Shown here in pieces: positions 32,713 to 43,985 of a stretch of DNA of 64,000 nt; position 1 is the stretch's first letter, and each line of letters starts with the position of its first letter. The stretch lies in NCBI GenBank assembly GCA_033439255.1, contig CM065889.1:1240001-1304000 (forward strand). The letters run 5' to 3'. The notes below the pieces were generated by a model that had not been told where the DNA came from, made no database searches, and saw only the letters and a list, made by a program, of their open reading frames with translations. The translations under genes were made by a program, and so were the position numbers. This DNA is from Hericium rajendrae. Lineage: Eukaryota > Basidiomycota > Agaricomycetes > Russulales > Hericiaceae.

Positions 32713-33744
32713 CTCTTACCTATGATATCATCTTATGCAACATGCTATGAGACCGCTCGGACATTATATGATTTTTTTTCCTCATCTGCTTCCACTGACT
32801 GACTTGGCAGATTTTTGAAGACTGAAGTCTCGTGATGTGCAGCAACGCACGTGATCTGACACGAGGCTGCATCTCAGCTCAGCCCGGTTTGCACGATGCA
32901 TTCCTGACCATGCCCAGAAGTGTCCGCCTTCGACTGGCCCACGTCCGCCATGTGCGTACAGACCTACCCTGCCTAATTTGTGCACGGGCACTGTTGTCAC
33001 CCACTCGCTATGTGCGCAGTGCTAGCTGGTGGTGTGCGAATGCTGCCGGTGTGCCCTGTGGGCTTGCGGCATGCTTAGCCTCTGAGCTTTTATGCCCCGT
33101 TATGGGCCGCCGGAGCGTGCACCATGCTGTGGCCTGCGGGTGCCCACCATGCACCATGCTCGGTCTGCACGCACCTGCTGCACATGTATTCGTGGTGTGC
33201 TGCATGCCAATGCTAGGCGTGCTCGCTATTTTCAGCATGCTGCGCCTGCCGCCCTGCCCAACCCCATGCGGCTGCACCGTGCCCCCAGCCCCGCACGTCC
33301 CCAGCCCTGCACACCCCAAGCCCTGTCCACCCACACCACCGCCCCCCAGCAGCATCCCGTGCACCTGCCCTGCCCCGCGCACCTGCCCTGCCCTGCGCAC
33401 CCCTAGCGCCATGTGCCCCCAGCACTGCGTGCCCCTAGCCCAATGCTGTGCCGCCCCCCCAGCGCCGCCGGCAGACGTGGGCCATCCGGCGGCCGGCACG
33501 TGTGGGGCGCCATATGCGGTTTCCTCCAGCACCCCCGGTAAGCTCCCGCGCTGCTCTGTTATAAGTTACAAGACTGCCTGTAATTGAGTAGTAGACAGTC
33601 TGTTAACGAAAATTGACAGCCTGTCAATGCGAGAATAAACAGGCTGTCAATCGAAAGTTGACAGGGTGTGAAATTGTGTGTGATAATATACACTAAGGTT
33701 GTACGATAACTATCACTGGTTTGTGAAAAAAAGTGGAACTACAA
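32713..33744. other. GC-rich non-coding stretch with inverted repeat
   Basis: 33020-33540 is rich in CCCCAGC and GCATGC motifs; long open frames here are compositional. At 33612-33651, arms ATTGACAGCCTGT and ACAGGCTGTCAAT form an inverted repeat, and TTGACAG recurs at about 33658. These may be the terminal part of a decayed LTR. No gene supported. Confidence 0.5.
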
Positions 33745-36092
33745 CTCCATTTCGGCTACCGAGTTCGTGGCGATCGCTAGATCATCGACAGAAACGACGA
33801 CGATCACAAGTTCGCTGTTTGGCCCGTGCCAAAAGAAGATGGAATGATCCACGGATGAGTGCATGAAGCTCATGTTGAGGAAAGCTGCACTGAGCTTCTT
33901 GTACCAGCATCACCCAGCCTGCTTCGGTCCATATATCGGTTTGAATAGGTGACATACTTTGGTTTCTTCACCAGGGACAGCAAAGCCAGGGGGCTGCTTC
34001 ATGTAGATTTCTTCATTGAGGTCTCCGTTGAGGTAAGCATTTTTGACATCCATCTGATGTAGCTCCCAATTGAAGCGCGCTGCGAGGGCGGCAATAATGC
34101 GGAGGGACAACAGTTTGGTGACGGGGGCAAACGTTTCCGTAAAGTCAATCCCGGGGATCTGTGAGAAGCCCTGCACCACAAGGCAGGCCTTTACTTGCTG
34201 ATCGCACTGGAGGCATTGCACTTTATCTTGAACACCCATTTGCTTCCAACCAAGTTTGTGTTGGACGGTCGTTTGGTAATTCACCAAGTCCCCATCTTTT
34301 CCATTCACCCGAGCTCATCGTGTATAGCGGCCTCCCATTGGGGCCACTCTGCGCATGCCTGCGCTTCACTCACAGTCTGCAGTTCACCCCCTTCACCTCC
34401 TTCAGCCACCATCGCCATCGCCACACCTTCCTCTGATATCTCCACCAGCACCCCATCCGCCTCATCGGCCTCGGTCCAGACGGCGTCGCTGAAGAGTGCT
34501 GTATCATCGCCCTCGCCTTCACTGCCTGGGGCATTGAAATCGAGCGGGTGATGTATGTGCTGCATCCCGCGTGAGATCATAGGTGCGCGTGGCAGCCCCA
34601 TGGTTGATCCAGCGCCGGCGTCGAGCATGCGTAAGTAGCATGACAGCTGGAGGTTGCAGCACGCACGAGGTGCATTCGGCAGTTCGACAGGCATGCACTG
34701 CATGCGAGGCAGTGTGGTGGGTGCTTGGGGTGCAGCAGCACGTGCACTCATGTTCGTGTCTGGTGCGGCAGGCACGCTCACATTCGTGTCTGGCGCAGCG
34801 GGTGCTGCCGGGGCAGACGCATGCACGGTGCCATGCTGTGCGACGGTGAGCACTGGGTCGATGGGCTGGTGGCCCTCGTAGGTGTGATCAGCAGGCATTG
34901 AGCCTTGGCTCGGCACTGTGGCACCTACGTCCAAGGCAGCCAGCTTGTCCTCAGTGCTGCCAGAAAATAAGTCAAGCAGCCGGTCCGGCGGCTCGTCGGC
35001 AGTAGGTTCAAGCACGGACGTGTCCCAGACGATGTTCCGCTCAACCATGGTGGTCCGGTGTTGGGGCCAGTACACAATGAGGCCCTTGCTCTCAGTGCTG
35101 TAGCTGACAAAGCATCCTTTGTCAGCATGCGGCTCGAGTTTACGGCGGTTTTCCACTCTCACCCACACTCTGCAGCCCCATTCTCTCAGGTCTGCCAAAT
35201 CAGGCTTCTCCCCAGTGACATGCTTGAAGGGTGTTTTATCGCTGGTGATACGGCCACCTGTGCGGTTCCACAACCATATGGCATGATGCATTGCATAGGT
35301 CCAAAGGTAGATCGGCAGGCCAGATCCAATTAACATTGCAAGGGTGCATGTGATGCTCGTGCGGAAGAAGCGCTCAGCTGTGCCATTCTGCGTGGACGAG
35401 TCATGCACAGTGAGTTCGTGATGCATTCCTTGCTCTGCGAGGAATCACTGGAAGTTGGTACCCATGTATTCGCCTCCGTGGTCAGAGCCAAACGTTTTGA
35501 TTACTTTTGCATCATGCTGCATGGCAATGAATTTCATGTAGTTGATGTATTTCTGCAAGGCTTCCGACTTGTGCTTGAGGAACGTAATGATGACCTCATA
35601 CATCGCATCGTTGAGAAGTGTCATTGCGTAATGTTCCCCTTTGATTGATGCAACGTGGGATGGGCCAAATAGATCGGATGACACAAGTTCACTGTATGCC
35701 GTAGCACGGGGTCGAGTGCATTCCTTTGGGAATGGCATGCATGTGATCTTGGACCGAATGCATGGCTTGCATTGCTCCATGTCGGCTGATGCATCAGCTA
35801 GGTCAATGCCGATGATCGTGCCTTTGCGGACAAGGGTCTTTGCAGTGTCGATGGACATGTGGCCAAGCCTGCGGTGGAGTTCTCCTAAGGTGATAGCAGA
35901 ATTGGCTGACGCTGCATCAGTAGCCTGCTTCGCTATGGCGAAAGCGGTGCATGCATCGGTGGGGCTCGCAAACTTGTATAGATTGTCCGTTCGCAGCACG
36001 CAGGTGATGATTTGTCCCACTGGGCTGTGTACTTGGCATTTACCATTGCGGAAAGTAGTCCAGTATCTGTGGGAATCAATCTGGCTTCAGTC
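33745..36092 (-). pseudogene. Ty1/copia retrotransposon remnant (integrase and part of reverse transcriptase)
   Basis: Minus strand, reading right to left. Gag-pre-integrase (LGELHRRLGHMS, 35.9 kb) comes first. The integrase core follows (SDLFGPSHV, GSDHGGEYMGTNF, HDSSTQNGTAERFFRTS), then the start of reverse transcriptase ([50 protein letters not shown]). A stop at 33910-33912 is followed by WYKKLSAAFL and VVSVDDLAIATN, where the usual YVDD reads SVDD. The RT is then cut off near 33745, with RNase H, gag and both LTRs missing. Confidence 0.9.
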
Positions 36093-36099
36093 GACCTTG

Positions 36100-36275
36100 T
36101 AGCCATTTAGCTAAATGCACAGTAGTAGCCATCCAACACATACCTAAATGCACAGCAAGTAGCCAGTGGCAACTTGCTAGGCATTTAGCTAAAGCATTGT
36201 TTAGCTAAAGCATCATTTAGCTAAATCGATGATGGTGTGCCACTGGTAGCTTACCAGTGATTTAGCTAAATGTCT
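36100..36275. repeat. Cluster of TTTAGCTAAA palindromes
   Basis: At least five copies of CATTTAGCTAAATG or its shorter core within 170 bp, plus inverted GCCAGTGGCAA and GTGCCACTGGTAG segments. It borders the truncated copia remnant and looks like a small palindromic MITE. 36276-36567 shows nothing further. Confidence 0.6.
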
Positions 36276-36567
36276 AACACTTCACACAAAAATAGCTTTT
36301 CAGCAAAATCATGACACAAAAATAGATTGATGCAAGACTACACAAAAATCACAAACATAGCATATACTGCTTCTGGAGCATGCAACACAGCTGGCTTGGG
36401 GGAGGAGATACAAAGGAGGGCACAGGGCATAAAAGAGCAACAAGAGAGCAATAAACAGCAAGTCAACATGGTAGCAAAATGAGTGGACAGAAAAGCACAG
36501 GGAAGTAGCATCTAACGGAGCATGAGCCATGGCCAAGACGAGCAGGAATCCACTCACCTGAGACCAC

Positions 36568-39073
36568 CTAGTCATCATCCTCATGCTCTATCACCTCCAC
36601 CTCTATCCAAATAATGGCAGAAGCCACCTGCTCACTGTCGTATTCATTGTCCTTATCCCAGTTGAGATATGCGCTCCTGTCGAGGACGGGCATAGCCCTG
36701 CTCCACACAGCTGCCCATTGCAAGGCAAACTTTGTAGCAAGGCTGCGGTACATGGCTGCATGCTCAGCAGCATAGGCGTGAATGCCTTCGATTAGTGCAT
36801 GGTCACGGTCAAGAACTGCATCGCACCTGGCCGACTTGTCCTCCCAATTGTTTGTTCTGTGGCAAACGTCTCGAGGACCCGACACATCTCTTCCTCAACA
36901 TACATGACCTCCTTGTGCCACTGTGCTGTGCATACTTTCAACTTTGCCCACTCGACACGAAGTGCTTTGTGGAAATAGTCAAGTCAGCAGGTGAGACCAC
37001 GGATAGGTAAGCACTCACCTTCGTGTAGATCCTTATCATTCTCATCATCCCCGTTGGGAACCAAGAACCATATCCATGAAACCTTGTTGCGGCCATTCCC
37101 CTTCTGCACCTGGCTTCGCTGCGAAGGGCCCTGCATTTTTTGCGAAGAACCCTGCATACGAGCCAGGGCACAAGCCTCCCCATCCTCAGCATCAGCTTCC
37201 GGCAGCCCAATAACATCGATGAGGTCTACGTTGAGAGAGATGACATGCTCATCATGTAGCTCATGAAGCATCTTTGTCCAATCCCCACCGCCAGTAAGGC
37301 ACATCAAGGCAGAGCGAGCGTGTCGATACCGCAGCTTGCTTGTCTTGATGCGCTCGTCGATGCGGGACTGAGTATGCTGGGCGCGTGTGAGCCTGCATTG
37401 TCCTTGGACTTGGGCATGTTTGAACATGTTCACGAAGGACTGTAGGTGGAGGTGGCATCGCAGGTCATTGAGTGCATCTTCGGCCTCAGCTAGGTGCAGC
37501 TTTGCCTCCATGTCAGTGATGCCAGCTGCACACCAAGCCTGCCGGGCCTCTGAGGTTAAGTCCGACGGCATATTGAGCACCGTCTCCTCCAGCTTCAGCA
37601 GTTGTATGCCCTCAGAGACCTCAGCTGAAGCACCCTCGTTGGAAGCTTGAGAAAGGCCAGGCATATGAATGTGTTGCTGGTGCCGGAGCCTGCAAAGCTT
37701 CTGCCTCAAAGCACAGTGACGGTCTTCGAAGTTGGATAGATCCATCGTCGTTGGGAGCCTGGCCGCCCGAACGTCCTCAATAAGCAGATGCCTGCTTCAA
37801 TCAGCACTACGAATGACGAGCCACAAAGGAGGGTGTACTCACTGCTGTTGTTCAATCTCAAACCCAAGCAACAGGAAGGATAGCCCGCTTGCATCGCCTG
37901 CTTCATCAGCCGCTTGCCCCAGTGCTGCCTGTTCCTCTTCCTTGAGCTCAATCTTCAGCTGAGCCATGGATTTTTATATGCCACAACAATCAGCACCAGG
38001 CAGCTTGGCCTGACAGGGTGTACGCACTTGCTTGGGGCATGGCAAAGGGGCTCGGCATGTGCTCCTTATCTGCATCCCAGGCCGCAAACATGTCCTCCCA
38101 TTCCTTCAGCTGCAGTGGTCATTTCTCCTGCAGGCTGGCCTCAAACTCCTTGAAGGTGCGGTGCTGGATGATAGCATTCAGGATGGCATCAAGCATCTTC
38201 TTGAGCAGAAAGGTGCCTGGGACACAGTCAGCCAGTCAGCAGCTTCAACGGAGAAGGGACGCACCCATGCCGATGACACGCCTCCAGTTCGCAAACCCAC
38301 AGAAATTGTCCAGCGTGTCCCATCGTGAGCCCGGCCCCATCTCCTTTGTGCTCAATGCAGCGCCGTTGAGCCAGGACCAGTTTCTGTCTGGGCCTTCGAG
38401 CTCGGATCGCCCCATGCCAACTGTTTTTCTTGAGGAGTGCTTGCTGTGACAAGGGTCTTTATGTGCCTGGAGGTGGAACTCCGGAACCAGGAACTTCATA
38501 TTCAAGTGCAGAATGTTAAGCTGAAGGTCATCAGGGAACATCTCCACCCACTGCCAGAACTTCTTCTTCCACTGGCAAGCAAGGTTGTATGATGCGACGA
38601 GGATGCAGATGACTTTGTCTGCGAGTGTCGAGAGAAACACATAATCCATGTTCACGTAGCTAGGGAATGTCAGCACAAGCAGTGTAGGGAGAGTGTTGAG
38701 CACTTACCGCTCGCCTTTCTGCAGGTCACTGATGCCATTTGGCCTCCAAAATTGGTGCTGGCCACAGGTCACAGCCCCCACTCCCGTGGAAGCTAGGCCT
38801 GTCGTTCTCTTGAGGTTCGCTGTCACTAGTGCCACGAAGGCGATGCATGAGCTGATCTAAGATCAAGCTCGGGTGTCAGAACATGATGTGCAGCAGAGCA
38901 GGGAGGGCAGAGAGCATACACACCTCGTCGTCGTTTGTATGCTCCAGTACAAACTGTCCATATCTCTTGCCCTCCACGAAGTATGCTAGCTCGCTTTCCA
39001 GTGGTGGATCCTTCTCCTCGCTTGAGCGCAGGCAGCTTTTGAGGTGAAAGTTCACGTCCATGGCAAGGACTAG
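36568..39073 (-). pseudogene. Second KDZ transposase, C-terminal half
   Basis: Minus strand. It resumes after element A with FLYWLVLAMDVNFHLKS (first catalytic D, split at YW by the insertion), ELAYFVEGKRYGQFV, YVNMDYVFLSTL, SYNLACQWKKKF, PEFHLQAHKDPCHS and RNWSWLNGAALSTKEMGPGS. The C-terminal region is DALNDLRCHLHLQ, SWIWFLVPNGDD, VEWAKLKVCTAQW. The conserved YSLNYxxGVGRxxGEG block reads KHSSRKTVGMGRSELEG, so it is altered. A one-base frameshift lies near 36870 (ETF/CHRTNNWED). The last residues end at 36570. Confidence 0.8.
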
Positions 39074-39080
39074 CCAGTAC

Positions 39081-42000
39081 CTACTGTAGTTACCTACCTA
39101 GTAGTACTAAACCCTTATTAAATAGCTACAGTATAGTTACCAGATTAACTGTAAAGTGAGTACTTTAGTTAACACTCTATAGGCTACTGTAGTTAGCTAT
39201 TACTTAGATGCTACTACACTGCTAGCCAGCAGGCTTGCTGGGGCTGATTACTAAGCATTGATACCTTTAGGGTCCCTTCGGCTATTTTTGCACTTTATTA
39301 CTTAAGCTGGCCCACGATATACAGCCACTTTTATTAAGGCACGGAAACTGTATGTTATTATATGAAAAACATATCAGCCGAGATCGTAAGGATCTCAGCC
39401 ATCAATGCATCGTCGCTACTGCCGAAGCGCAGGTCGGCTCACCTGCTGTCCGTGCCCACCATTGATCCCATCCCGCGTGCCTGCCGATCCCGACTGCATG
39501 CTTACGGATCCCGCCCGCTGCGCATTTACCTCCTGCCATTTGTGCCATGCGTGCCTGCCACTCCGGCTCCCAACATGACTGCAGCATCCCGCTCCCAGCA
39601 CACCCGCCACTCCCAGTCCGCGCTCCCTGCAGGCTCCACGCGATGTGCATTCACCGCAGCTCTGCAGGCATGGCACACAGGCTGTGCATGCACCTCTTTG
39701 CGTGCCACACGCATGTCATGGAGCCTGATGCATGCAGTGAAAGGGGCTGGGGCGTGAGTAAGATGTGGGCACGGCATGCGGCACACGGGCATGGGATGGA
39801 ATAGGGTCGGCGGGCAGCCCGGCGAAGGAAATACAGTCGGGCAACGTGCACATGCAGGATGTTGAGCAGGAATGTGTGGCGTTGATCCCGCACGCATGCT
39901 GCTGGTGTGTGGACATGCGGGTGTTGCTTTGCTTGCACCAAGATGATGTCCGAGCAGCCGCCAAGGCCGCTGGTCGTCCATGTACTGCTGCGCATGCAGC
40001 GTGCCAATATACACGTTCGGGAGCTGGACATACTAAGGGAGCGGGTGGAATGGGCATACGACCATGCTGCGGGGGTGGCGATGCTTGGCGCGAATGCGCA
40101 TTGCTGGCGGGGTCCTAGCATTCGTGCACGGGGCTACTGGCGTATGGACACCGGGGAGTCGTTCTGCAAGTGTGTAGCACATAGGCATGAGGGCGTGAGG
40201 ATGTGAGTGCGATCTTGCATCCGTGCGGGCATGCAGGCGATGTCGGGAGTGCATTTGCAAGCATGGAGGTGTGTAGACGGGCGTGCGGCTCGTTTTGCAG
40301 CCTTGTTGTGCCGTGTCAACATGGCTGAGATAAGAAAGATTTAGTCAGTTCACCAAACGAATGAGAGTGAGAATGGAAAACTTACGAATTTGTGGGCTGT
40401 AGAATCCTACATAATCCCTGCTTGATGAGAGGAGACTGAGGAGGACGAAGGGGATGGGCTCAGCCACGAGCACCAAACGGCAATTGCCGAACATGTTGAC
40501 GAAGTTTGTCAAACACGGCATTCAAGCAGTAATAAATTCGATCAAATGCTATCAATAATAACGTATGTATAGATGCAGCTCCGAAAGGTATATACGATTT
40601 TTCGTTTGAAATGAAGGAAGTACAGGAGAAAGACGGGTGAAACACGATGCATCACATACTAAATGCACGGTGCTTACATATACTGTCCAACGCGTCGAGC
40701 TCAAATCGAGGCATCTGCCATGACCAAACACAAGATTCGAGTTGCATTTCTTTAACACATCCGTCTCTTACTATATATCGGTACATAACATTGTATTGGG
40801 GCATCTTATAGCAATGTGAAACGACTTTATTATATTTCTTGGTGGCCCCGATCTTTGGGATCTGGGCCAGGTACATGGTTTTGTGCAGTTTAAGGTCAGA
40901 CTTTCGAGATAGTTCGAGTCTTCAGCTCTCAAAGCCCTATCAAAATATATGATGCCTTGGTAATACATTGCTGATATCTCTTAAAAACATCTCGTCCTAC
41001 TGATTTGGCAAATCTCGAGGGAATGAAGCATGCAATACGCAACCTATCAACTGGGATTGTTTATGGTTACAGTATTCTCTTTACTGTGACTTGTCGTTTG
41101 CATGGAATCATCTGATGTTTTGTCCACGAAGTTCATTCTATTCTATGTACATGCTCGCCATTGAAGTTGGAACTAACGTCCCTTCCACATCATAGGTGCA
41201 TGTTCCTCTCCTTGAACATCGGGCTTCTCGGGCTTCAGCCACCACCGTTCAGCTTTCTCCGAGCTGTGCCACTGCTCGTGGCCTCTCTCCCTGCACCTAC
41301 ACACTCTCCTGCCCACTCTCCTTTCTCTTCTTGCACATGCGCTCCTACGTGCTCTTTGTGTGTCTTGTGTACTTCTTCTCATGCCCTCCCTTTTCCCATT
41401 CCCATGCATCTGGTGCCATTCGCGCTCGACCGTACCTCTCACGTGCCCCAGCAGCCCCCGGCCGTCCATGCCCACGGGGGCCTCCACACACTCAACATGT
41501 CTGCTCATGCACCAAACATGCCGGGACACACGCCGACACTCGCAGGATATGCCCAAACACGCGATGGACAGGCGCGCACGGGCCAGTGTGTCCAGTGCGC
41601 ACTTGCGGGCATGCAACATCCCTGGGCATAGCCCAAGGTCGCCGCCTGTCTCTCAGCACACACGCGACAAATGCAGTGTCCACACGTCCCCCAGCACTCG
41701 CACCCCACGCCCAGCACCCACGCATGATGCACCAACAATGGTGCACGAACCCAGCGGCGTCACACCGGCACCCGTGCTTGCGCCTCGTGCCAGCGCAGCA
41801 GCGACGATGTCGACGGCATGTGCGAAGAGCGCGCACAGCCCATGTGTAGCGTGCACGTAGCCGCAGAGCAGGAGGGACGGATGGGTACAGCAGCAGCGCA
41901 GGCAGGGAGCAGCAAGCCGCGCAGGCAGGGGGGCAGCGCAGGCGGTGCGAGCAGGAAGTGGACAGCAATGAGCGTAAGCGAGTAGTAGTGACAAATGCCG

Positions 42001-42319
42001 AGATCCTTAAGATCTCAGCCAATTTGCTTGGAATATAATACGTTTTCGTGCCACTGATGGCACGGTGATCTATTGATCAAACGTGCATGGCTGATGGCTG
42101 CCGAAATTAAGCTAATAATAGGTTATTGAACCGGAGCATACATTAATTGCTTACTAGCTAATAAAGATATTGATAGCCATTCCTAATCAAGCTATTAGTT
42201 TGGAGCTTAATTAAAGGGGGTATAGTAGTACTTCAATTCACATGTCTAATAGTTAATCTGATAACCACACTGGGCCTATTGTAATAGTAGTTTACTTAGG
42301 ATATGGATTACTATGGCTC
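39081..42319 (-). mobile_element. Element A: 3.24-kb TIR element of unknown family (in KDZ exon)
   Basis: A perfect 7-bp duplication CCAGTAC lies at 39074-39080 and 42320-42326, and removing the element restores the KDZ residues FLYWLVLAMD. Ends are weakly inverted (CTACTGTAGTTACC versus GAGCCATAGTAATCC on the other strand), with the longer inverted match GTTAYCAGATTAACT about 60 bases inside. Inner palindromes of GCCGAGATC..GATCTC type lie at 39377-39403 and 41997-42022. The interior is GC-rich at both sides with an AT-rich middle. It is near-identical to element B in inverted orientation. No recognisable transposase. Confidence 0.8.
40134..40385 (-). other. Candidate small gene in element A (62 codons after a leader intron)
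   Basis: On the minus strand a 61-nt intron (40385-40325, GTAAGTT to ATCTCAG) is followed two bases later by ATG and a 62-codon frame (MLTRHNKAAKRAARPSTHLH...). The same arrangement is conserved in element B (intron 58204-58264, frame 58267-58455). Unrecognised; Cys- and His-rich by composition. It could be a chance frame behind a real transcript leader. Confidence 0.35.
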
Positions 42320-42326
42320 CCAGTAC

Positions 42327-43600
42327 AGGAAGCTACGGGTTAAGGTAAGCCCAGAATACTTCAGTAGGAGGAAGAAAGACGCACACAGTTTCTGGTGGGG
42401 CGTCCATCCAGTTAGAAGGCAAGTTTACTCCTGGGCGAGGGCAAGCCGGATAGCGAACAGCTAGCTCCCCCTCCTTGGTGCCTGCGATGCCAGTGGGATC
42501 CAGGCCCTGTTTTTTGCATTTGAGAAGCAGCGTGAAGCACCATTCATGTACCATGAGCCTGAACATAGGCAGCCGATCCTGCGGCATAAGGTCAGCATCA
42601 AGGCCGCAGAGAGAATGCGTGTGGAGCCACTCACTGGCAAATCAAGGATGCCTGTGCCATTGGTCTGTATCTCCAAGGCCTTGTAGAAGTCATACATTGA
42701 CATTTTCCCCTGCAAATTTAGGGCATGGAACTGGCAGAGGACTGCCATTGTCACACAGGTCTGTGGGTGGAGGGGGGTTGCAGGCCACCGCGTGGCATGC
42801 AGCAGTTGGAGCCAATGTTCAGAGCTGCCAGCGCAGCTGCAGAAATCGACTTTGACCTGGTGGATGCCGTTCATGTGAAGGATGACAAAGTTCTTATGGC
42901 CAGGGATTTGCGCAGGGCACAGGCCCAGAAGCATGTGTCCTACCTGGACCCTAAGGCCCAGGCTACGCAGAGGGACAGGGTGAAATCGGGCCTCTCTCCA
43001 CTCCTGTTAACAAAGTGTCATTAGTGGTTTCAGCGGCAGGCAGGCAGACAAGATCTTACCTCCACAACGTGCAGGGGAAGGTGGCAATGAGCATCTTTGA
43101 GGCAGCCAGCACAAAGCAGCTGCCGCCCATGACATTCTTTACAGTGAAACATCGGCTTGTTAGAGGCGCAGCTGTGACAAACTCTGCCCTCTGGTCCCGC
43201 CCCACCATCATCTCCTCTGCCCTCGAGCCTCATCATCTCGTCGAGATAATCAGACATGTATGTCCGCCATGTTGACAATGGGATGTCCTTCAGAAAGGTG
43301 AGCCAACGTCCATGCAGACAAAGGTAGAACACAACGCACTGAGTTTTTGTACCGCTTCGCTGGCACCACCTCTAAGCCCTCCAGCCCTGCCTCTGGCACT
43401 GATGAAAATGCCTGATCCTCCATGAAAGCTGACTCGTCACTAGGTGGAATGATGACATTGGGAGCGGGAGGGAGTAGTGTCACTTTGGAGGCCTTGGCAT
43501 GGACGCGCCGATGATTGTCAAGGGTCAGAACCTCTGCGATCACAATAGGCTGCACAGAGTCGACGACCTCATAGACTCATTTTTTAGACCACCTCATGTC
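42327..43600 (-). pseudogene. Second KDZ transposase, N-terminal half with CxC2 cluster
   Basis: Minus strand. VQPIVIAEVLTLDNHRRVHA and KRYKNS lead through an intron into DIPLSTWRTYMSDYLDEMM, then the cysteine cluster (CHSCASN, FHCKECHGRQLLCAGC). FVILHMNGIHQVKVDFCSC, LNLQGKMSMYDFYKAL, GELAVRYPACPRPGVNLPSN and WMDAPPET follow. The usual CPACP reads YPACP, a cysteine to tyrosine change. An intron ending CCCGTAG precedes the exon hit by element A. The start codon is uncertain; the gene lies 3' of the TET/JBP-like gene on the same strand. Confidence 0.8.
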
Positions 43601-43985
43601 AAAGCTGGAAGTAGAGATGAAGACAGCAGAGTTAGGGGGAGGACACAAGAGCAGGAGTGGGATAAGCAGGAGCATGCAGGAGTGACAAGACGGTGGGAGG
43701 AAGGAGGTCAGGAGCAAGACGTGGTGCATGACTGCCAAGCATCAGCCGCTCAGAAGCACCGTACGCCATCATTTATGTAATTTACTTTTAGCACTCAGGC
43801 TTCAGCCTGGCTAGCCTTCAAGACCGATCTTTCCTTGCCTTCGAAAAAAAAATTCTACTGTCTTTGAAAAGCCTTCATATGTTGGTGCTGCAGCCAAGAA
43901 AAAAAAATCATTCTAAATCAAATACACTAAGCCTGTCCTTCACCACACTGGCTGCCGTCAAAAACAAGGACAGAGTCCAGTGCCA
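43601..43985. other. Intergenic region between KDZ and TET/JBP-like genes
   Basis: No coding signal. Purine-rich near 43610-43720, then AT-rich with an A-run at 43845. Probably holds the 3' end of the dioxygenase gene and the KDZ promoter. Confidence 0.4.

Noticed and set aside
32832-33587. 251-codon Pro/Cys-rich frame after the KDZ gene
   Set aside because: Compositional frame in C-rich sequence with an overlapping frame on the other strand; no conserved motif.
33612-33651. Inverted repeat as the terminator or origin of a plasmid-like element
   Set aside because: It lies next to the copia remnant and GC-rich junk; nothing else supports such a role.
39526-40121. 156-162-codon frames in elements A and B, identical between copies
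   Set aside because: Identity only reflects how recent the copies are; the frames overlap each other and have low-complexity composition. Not reported as genes.
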